Shown here one piece after another: positions 7,926 through 11,535 of a stretch of DNA of 11,535 nt (positions within the stretch are counted from its first letter, which is position 1; the number at the start of each line of letters is the position of its first letter). Origin of the DNA: JAQICX01 sp964441455 (lineage in GTDB: Bacteria; Verrucomicrobiota; Kiritimatiellia; JAQICX01); the NCBI GenBank assembly GCA_964441455.1, contig CAYTUX010000011.1, positions 1-11,535 of the forward strand, given 5' to 3'. Made by a program: the position numbers and the translations under genes. The notes under the pieces are model-generated. The model did not search any database. It saw only the letters and a list, made by a program, of their open reading frames with translations, and was not told the DNA's origin.

Positions 7926-9091
7926 TATAATCCTTTAATAAAAGAGCGAAGCCTTTTCATTGCTTCCTTAATGGAATCAAATGCTGTAGCATAAGAACAA
8001 CGCATAAAGCCCTCTCCGCTCTTTCCAAATGCCGTTCCCGGAACACATGCGACATCATACTCATCAAGAAACTTCATACAAAACTCTTTTGATGTCATAC
8101 CAAACTTTGAAATATTTGGAAAAACGTAAAATGCACCCTCCGGTTTATGACATGAAATCCCCATCTCATTTAACTCGGCAATTATAAAATTCCTTCGTCT
8201 ATTGTACTCTTCTCTCATTTCAGCAACTTTTTCATCACCGTTCCTTAGTGCTTCAATTCCGGCCTTCTGACTTAAAACCGGAGCACACATAATAGTGTAC
8301 TGATGAATCTTCATCATTGCTTCAAGAAGAACAGGCGGTGCACATACATAACCTATTCTATAACCGGTCATTGCCCATGCTTTGGACATGCCGTGAATGA
8401 AAATTGTCCTCTCCCGCATCCCGGGAAAGTTAGCCACACTAATTCTGTCCGCATCATATGTCAACTCTGAATATATTTCATCTGTAATAACAATCAAATC
8501 ATGCTTAACGGCAAACTCAGCAAGCTCTTCTGCAACCTCATAGGTGAGTGCGGCTCCGGTGGGATTTGTAGGAAAATTTAACATTAAAACTTTTGTTTTA
8601 ATTGTCACCTTCTTTTCAAGATCCGAAGCCCTTAACATAAAATTATTTTTCACATCAGTTTCAACTAAAACCGGTGTTCCGTGTGCCATGGAAATTACCG
8701 GTGCATAAGATACATAACATGGCTCATGATATAAAACTTCATCTCCGGGATTAATAAGTGATCTCAAAGCGATATCAATTGCTTCACTTGCTCCAACTGT
8801 AACCAGAATCTCATTTTTAGGATTGTATGACAACTTAAAGTTTTTATTGACATACTTTGCAATTTCATTTCGTAACTCTAACATTCCCAGATTTGCGGTA
8901 TATGAAGTTGCCCCATGACTTACTGCATATGCTGTAGCTTCCCGAACATGCCATGGTGCAGCAAAATCAGGCTCACCAATGCTGAGACTGATAACATCCT
9001 GTCTCTCTGCAACTATTTCAAAAAAATCTCTAATTCCCGAACGGGGAATATTTTTTACTGTATTCGATATATAATTTTCTAAATCTCTCAT
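7925..9091 (-). CDS. PLP-dependent class I/II aminotransferase, AlaT (YugH)-like
   Basis: A fold-type I aminotransferase of 388 residues that moves amino groups between an amino acid and a 2-oxo acid using pyridoxal phosphate in the cytoplasm. The Schiff-base lysine is K237 in HGMSKAWAMTGYR. D204 (TDEIYSE) binds the pyridine nitrogen, Y207 and N176 (FPTNPTG) contact the cofactor, R245 holds the phosphate, and R364 (FMRCSY) binds the substrate carboxylate. The N-terminal pattern SGIRDFFEIV followed by SLSIGEPDF is typical of the group containing B. subtilis YugH/AlaT (alanine-pyruvate) and PatA. The Lrp-type neighbour upstream, as in alaR-alaT, favours the alanine assignment, but aromatic or branched-chain substrates cannot be excluded. 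The start is supported by AGAAG about six bases before ATG. The stop codon TAG overlaps the GTG of the barrel gene, which makes an operon of the two. All key residues are intact. Confidence 0.93.
   Translation of the reverse strand: MRDLENYISNTVKNIPRSGIRDFFEIVAERQDVISLSIGEPDFAAPWHVREATAYAVSHGATSYTANLGMLELRNEIAKYVNKNFKLSYNPKNEILVTVGASEAIDIALRSLINPGDEVLYHEPCYVSYAPVISMAHGTPVLVETDVKNNFMLRASDLEKKVTIKTKVLMLNFPTNPTGAALTYEVAEELAEFAVKHDLIVITDEIYSELTYDADRISVANFPGMRERTIFIHGMSKAWAMTGYRIGYVCAPPVLLEAMMKIHQYTIMCAPVLSQKAGIEALRNGDEKVAEMREEYNRRRNFIIAELNEMGISCHKPEGAFYVFPNISKFGMTSKEFCMKFLDEYDVACVPGTAFGKSGEGFMRCSYATAFDSIKEAMKRLRSFIKGL
7931..7936 (-). promoter_or_regulatory. Ribosome-binding site for the GTG start of the barrel gene
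   Basis: AAAGGA on the minus strand inside the last codons of the aminotransferase gene, five bases before the GTG. Its spacing selects the GTG at 7925 over the ATG twelve bases further on, and implies that initiation follows termination on the upstream gene. Confidence 0.65.
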
Positions 9092-9182
9092 CTTTTTCTT
9101 CTCGTATTAAATATGCCGGTACTTTCAAAAGTTTTATACTCTCTCCAAACCTGCTTTTTTCATTCTTTTTTCTAACTGCCTT

Positions 9183-9241
9183 TTGGAATAGTAAAATCCT
9201 CATTCCAAGTCGCTTTATACAAAAAGCAAATAACGGCTTGG
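9183..9241 (-). promoter_or_regulatory. Competing hairpins in the regulator-aminotransferase gap
   Basis: Two stems share one arm. CCAAGTCG (9205-9212) pairs with CGGCTTGG (9234-9241), eight pairs with one G-T. ATTCCAA (9202-9208) pairs perfectly with TTGGAAT (9183-9189). On the minus-strand transcript the middle arm comes second, so it can pair either backwards or forwards but not both. No T-run follows either stem. The gap lies between the Lrp stop (9318) and the aminotransferase start (9091). Attenuation or transcript processing is possible but inferred. Confidence 0.35.
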
Positions 9242-9264
9242 ACGCAGGGGTATCCTTTTAACAT

Positions 9265-9289
9265 CGCCACTGTCCTCGTCCGCCACTGT
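9265..9289. repeat. Direct repeat CGCCACTGT, 16-bp period
   Basis: CGCCACTGT occurs at 9265-9273 and 9281-9289, exactly 16 bases apart, in a short GC-richer patch of an otherwise AT-rich gap, 29 bases after the end of the regulator gene. The function is unknown. Confidence 0.4.
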
Positions 9290-9317
9290 GGGACTCCACA
9301 TCAACCATTTGCCAACT

Positions 9318-9797
9318 CTAAGGCGAAACCTGTAAACGTTCCGACACCTTTTCCTGTTCCGCAAGAATTCCTTTGTCTTTGTAAACTTTAAGCATGAAAT
9401 GTGTCTCAACTGATAAAACTCCATCAAGCATAGAAAGTTTTTCGCTTACAAACCTTGCAATTCCCTTGAGATTCTTCGCTCGTAAAACTGCAATCAGATC
9501 AAAACTGCCCGACACCAGATAACAATTTTCAACTTCATCAAATTTACTGATTTGTGTTGCAATCTTATCAAAACCACCATCCCGGACAGGTGTGATCTTA
9601 ACTCCTATAATCGCTCGAACCAACTCGGAATCCAACTTGTCCTCATTAAGAATTGCCTGATATCCCAAAATAACTCCGCTTTCCTCATACTTTTTTTTTC
9701 TCGCGGCAACCTCTTCTTCACTCATGGAGAGCATCTTTGCTATATTTCCATCTGACTCTAATGCATTACTTTTTAAAATTTTTAATAGTTCGTCCAT
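9318..9797 (-). CDS. Lrp/AsnC-family transcriptional regulator, AlaR (YugG)-like
   Basis: The 159-residue DNA-binding regulator has an N-terminal AsnC-type winged helix-turn-helix (about 4-50: LLKILKSNA, then IAKMLSMSEEEVAARKKKYEESGVI) and a C-terminal RAM effector-binding/oligomerisation domain (about 60-140). The ligand-pocket stretch is YLVSGSFDLIAVL (93-105). The recognition helix is unusually lysine-rich (ARKKK). The tail, from SEKLSMLDGVLSVETHF to the terminal RLQVSP, matches what I recall of B. subtilis YugG/AlaR, including the final VSP. That comparison is from memory and was not aligned here. AlaR activates the alanine transaminase operon in B. subtilis, and here the aminotransferase lies 226 bases downstream on the same strand, so the same control is likely. 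GAGGT seven bases before ATG supports the start. It is divergent from trmJ across a 155-base gap where an autoregulatory site would be expected. Confidence 0.93.
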   Translation of the reverse strand: MDELLKILKSNALESDGNIAKMLSMSEEEVAARKKKYEESGVILGYQAILNEDKLDSELVRAIIGVKITPVRDGGFDKIATQISKFDEVENCYLVSGSFDLIAVLRAKNLKGIARFVSEKLSMLDGVLSVETHFMLKVYKDKGILAEQEKVSERLQVSP

Positions 9798-9860
9798 TAT
9801 CTGACCTCATTAATATTAGTATTATCAAAAAAAATATTTATAAATCTTAGAATTACATTC

Positions 9861-9889
9861 TTGCTTGAAAGTAAAAAAATGTATATAAT
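9861..9889 (+). promoter_or_regulatory. Sigma70-type promoter for trmJ
   Basis: TTGCTT (9861-9866), exactly 17 bases, then TATAAT (9884-9889). Transcription would start near 9896 and leave a leader of about 57 bases before trmJ. The -10 box is perfect and the -35 matches at four of six positions. It lies in the shared divergent gap with the Lrp-type gene. Confidence 0.6.
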
Positions 9890-9952
9890 TTAAATTAAGA
9901 TTAGAAAGAATACCTAAACTTGACACTTAAATCAAACATAAAAAGGAATTAG

Positions 9953-10702
9953 ATGAATTTTAATAATGTAAGAATTGTTCTTGTTGGTCCATTATACGGT
10001 GGAAACGTAGGTGCTGTATGCAGAGCTATGTGCAACATGGGGCTTTCTGATCTTGCTGTTGTAACTCCTGATAAAAATCTGGATATGGATGAGGCAAAAA
10101 AAATGGCATGCCATTCAGATCATATACTCGAGAACATGACAATACACGATGACCTTCTTTCAGCCATAAAAGATTGCACTGTTGCAGTGGGTACATCTGC
10201 CAGACGCGGACTATACAGACAACACGCTGTAACTCCCCGAGAAATTGCTCCAAAAATAATAACTGAATCGAACAAAAGCAGAATTGCTGTTGTGTTTGGA
10301 AGAGAAGACAATGGATTGACAAACGATGAACTGACCATGTGCACCGATATCCTTAATATACCAACTGCAACCCAAAATACATCACTTAACCTTTCTCAAG
10401 CTGTTTTAATTTGCTGTTATGAACTTTTTACAGCAACTGAAACTTTTGAACCTCAAGAAGAAAAATCAGATATTGCCACAATGCAAATGCGTGAATTTAT
10501 GTTTGAATTGTGGAGGAATGCACTGCTCAAAATTGGCTTTATGCATGAAGATAAGGCTAATCATATGATGTATGGACTGCGAAGAATTCTATCAAGAGGA
10601 CAGTTGACACAAGATGATGTCAAAATTCTTATGGGTATAGCAAGACAAGCCGAGTGGGCATCCGGTGAGTATCAGAACAAATACGAAACTAATAAACCAT
10701 AA
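9953..10702 (+). CDS. trmJ: tRNA (cytidine/uridine-32)-2'-O-methyltransferase TrmJ
   Basis: A SPOUT-class (TrmH-type) methyltransferase of 249 residues, close to the E. coli TrmJ length (246). The family uses S-adenosylmethionine to methylate the ribose of position 32 in the tRNA anticodon loop. Motif 1 is GGNVGAVCRAMCNMG (16-30), with N18 and the catalytic R24. Motif 2 is VVFGREDNGLTNDEL (113-127). Motif 3 is SLNLSQAV (144-151). Motifs 2 and 3 form the trefoil knot that holds the methyl donor. The C-terminal extension with YGLRRILSRGQLTQDDVKIL (207-226) matches the TrmJ helical tail rather than TrmL. AGGA five bases before ATG supports the start, and a good promoter lies upstream. It is the only plus-strand gene and appears to be a single-gene unit followed by a long repeat-rich gap. 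Exact tRNA targets are not readable from sequence. Confidence 0.92.
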   Translation: MNFNNVRIVLVGPLYGGNVGAVCRAMCNMGLSDLAVVTPDKNLDMDEAKKMACHSDHILENMTIHDDLLSAIKDCTVAVGTSARRGLYRQHAVTPREIAPKIITESNKSRIAVVFGREDNGLTNDELTMCTDILNIPTATQNTSLNLSQAVLICCYELFTATETFEPQEEKSDIATMQMREFMFELWRNALLKIGFMHEDKANHMMYGLRRILSRGQLTQDDVKILMGIARQAEWASGEYQNKYETNKP

Positions 10703-10854
10703 CAAATCAATTGACGCCTACAACAAAGGCTTAATGCATTTACTGCATACTTTATTAAACATTTTATACCGTAAATTTCTATTTGCAGATATAAAAATGT
10801 GTTTTAATCAATTAAATTAGGATTTAAATTATGCTTTTATCACACCTTGGTTGA

Positions 10855-10961
10855 TTCCGCAAGTCGGGATGAAAAAATATTTTAATGGCGGGGGCACCCC
10901 AGCTACTACATTGTGGACTTTAATTTATAATTTTAGAGTAATTTATTTTTGTAATAGCTGG
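10855..10961. repeat. Structured intergenic repeat, copy A
   Basis: It starts with a decayed hairpin TTCCGCAAGTCGGGA (10855-10869). This is followed by GGGG-GCA-CCCC (10890-10900), and then inverted arms CCAGCTACTACA (10899-10910) and TGTAATAGCTGG (10950-10961), which pair at 11 of 12 positions around a 39-base AT-rich loop. The same order of parts occurs in copy B. I do not recognise the family. Confidence 0.55.
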
Positions 10962-11010
10962 CTACAAAAAACCTTCAAATCATTTAGCTTTGTTTGCAGC
11001 ATAAGCAACT

Positions 11011-11036
11011 GTAGGGACGGAGTGCTTCACCCCGCC
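11011..11036 (+). repeat. GTAG-headed REP-like hairpin
   Basis: GTAG (11011-11014) precedes an imperfect stem GACGGAGTG (11016-11024), loop CTT, CACCCCGCC (11028-11036): seven pairs and two A-C mismatches. A GTAG tetranucleotide just 5' of a hairpin is the known signature of REP sequences handled by RAYT (TnpA-REP) transposases. The head and stem pattern resembles the element at 2987-3010. No RAYT gene is in the window. Confidence 0.5.
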
Positions 11037-11176
11037 GAAAAACAAATCAACCAGAAAAACAAGATTTTATAATGTCTGCAAATCAATTTCTTGCCTAACA
11101 GAGCAAAACTATGTACTATACCCATATTAACTGTGTACTAATTTAGGTTTTTTAAAAAATGTATGAAAAAATGTTC

Positions 11177-11194
11177 CGGTCTCTGCTGAGACCG
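11177..11194. repeat. Perfect 7-bp hairpin CGGTCTC-TGCT-GAGACCG
   Basis: Perfect stem with a four-base loop. A second, AT-rich stem follows (AAACAGCA 11207-11214 with TGTTGTTT 11222-11229, one G-T pair). No clear T-run follows the first stem, so it is probably another repeat element rather than a terminator. Confidence 0.45.
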
Positions 11195-11244
11195 TCTACA
11201 GATGTTAAACAGCAAGATGAATGTTGTTTTGCGGATTGCCAATT

Positions 11245-11302
11245 GTAGCCGAGGTCAGCCTGTCCAGCTGTCAAACCCTGCGGGGAATATTTGTAGCTGC
11301 GG
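11245..11302 (+). repeat. Two GTAGC-headed short repeats 48 bp apart
   Basis: TTGTAGCCGAGG (11243-11254) and TTGTAGCTGCGG (11291-11302) match at 10 of 12 positions. Both begin GTAG like the REP-like element at 11011, but I see no clean stem after either, so they may be worn remnants. Confidence 0.3.
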
Positions 11303-11336
11303 CAGAACTCGGAAAGAAAAAAAAGGGATAAGACAG

Positions 11337-11449
11337 CTAGCTTTGCTAGTCCCGCAAGGCGGGATCTGTATACAATTGATTTACCCAGCTACTAATAATG
11401 AAATATAATGTCAAATTTATAGAATAATAATGGTCTTTAGCAGCTGGGT
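11337..11449. repeat. Structured intergenic repeat, copy B
   Basis: It opens with CTAGC-TTT-GCTAG (11337-11349) and then a perfect hairpin TCCCGC-AAG-GCGGGA (11350-11364). Inverted arms ACCCAGCTACTA (11383-11394) and TAGCAGCTGGGT (11438-11449) follow, pairing at 11 of 12 positions around a 43-base AT-rich loop. Hairpin and arms match those of copy A in sequence and order. Copy B lacks the GGGGGCACCCC insert. Confidence 0.55.
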
Positions 11450-11501
11450 GACATAACCACTAATTTGGTTCTGTCAAAAGTTTTATGAAAACCACCCCTC
11501 C

Positions 11502-11519
11502 CACCTCGCATGCGAGGTG
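11502..11519. repeat. 18-bp perfect palindrome
   Basis: CACCTCGCATGCGAGGTG reads the same on both strands. It lies between pyrimidine-rich CCACCCCTCC and ACCTCCCCTTAGCAAG, the latter cut by the window end. The trailing part looks like the first arm of a further hairpin, so the element probably continues beyond the window. Confidence 0.55.
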
Positions 11520-11535
11520 ACCTCCCCTTAGCAAG

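Larger units (their letters stand above)
10703..11535. other. 833-bp gene-free, repeat-rich region
   Basis: No reading frame here has family resemblance, a credible ribosome site and normal composition together. The short open frames (for example 10851..11072 and 11202..11408) run through hairpins and repeats and look like chance. The region contains weak hairpins after trmJ (ATGCA/TGCAT near 10734-10748), two copies of a structured element, a GTAG-headed REP-like hairpin, several other stem-loops and a palindrome at the end. I find no tRNA or rRNA. Confidence 0.7.

Noticed and set aside
9215..9427. Minus-strand open frame of 70 codons overlapping the end of the Lrp-type gene
   Set aside because: Most of it is an out-of-frame shadow of the regulator and the rest is intergenic; no ribosome site.
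10851..11072. Plus-strand open frame of 73 codons
   Set aside because: It passes through the decayed hairpin, the inverted arms and the REP-like element, has no ribosome site and no family resemblance.
11093..11210. Possible integron attC site (GCCTAAC ... GTTAAAC, 118 bases apart)
   Set aside because: The end motifs fit the loose consensus but are not complementary to each other, and no paired inner arms or integrase are seen.
11202..11408. Plus-strand open frame of 68 codons
   Set aside because: Composed of hairpin and repeat sequence, without a ribosome site; it ends inside copy B of the structured repeat.
10703..11535. CRISPR array or tandem-repeat array
   Set aside because: The repeats are only two copies each, diverged and differently spaced, with no regular spacers and no cas genes.

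Overview
The window is an AT-rich bacterial chromosome segment. It encodes a Gram-negative-type envelope: there is a predicted outer-membrane beta-barrel with signal peptide, and a second large secreted protein. The combination of a tandem DUF3857/transglutaminase protein, an Lrp-type regulator paired with an aminotransferase, and hairpin-rich intergenic repeats is compatible with the PVC/Lentisphaerota side of the bacterial tree. No marker gene settles the taxonomy, so this is a low-confidence guess.

Layout. Seven genes run leftwards on the minus strand from about 9797 to 86. In transcription order they are an Lrp/AsnC (AlaR-like) regulator, a PLP-dependent aminotransferase (AlaT-like), an outer-membrane barrel protein, a 1260-residue secreted DUF3857/transglutaminase-like protein, a HAD class IIA phosphatase, an unknown single-pass membrane coiled-coil protein, and a diacylglycerol-type glycosyltransferase that lacks its C-terminus. 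One gene, trmJ (9953..10702), points right, divergently from the regulator, and has a clear sigma70-type promoter. The aminotransferase and barrel genes overlap (TAGTG), so they are translationally coupled. The regulator/aminotransferase pair matches the B. subtilis alaR-alaT pattern. A terminator-like hairpin lies between the barrel and the large secreted protein, so the minus-strand block is probably at least two transcription units.

Edges. At the far left the glycosyltransferase stops about 50-60 residues short of its family, next to the end of an unidentified plus-strand reading frame, which suggests a rearrangement junction. At the right, 10703..11535 holds no convincing gene. It does hold a cluster of small structured repeats: a GTAG-headed REP-like hairpin, two diverged copies of an element made of a hairpin plus long inverted arms, several other stem-loops, and an 18-bp perfect palindrome near the window end.

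I see no complete defence system, CRISPR array, prophage, transposase, tRNA or rRNA. The most notable items are the tandem DUF3857/transglutaminase protein whose second unit appears to have lost its whole catalytic triad, the two-copy structured repeat, the mutually exclusive hairpins between regulator and aminotransferase, and the truncated glycosyltransferase.
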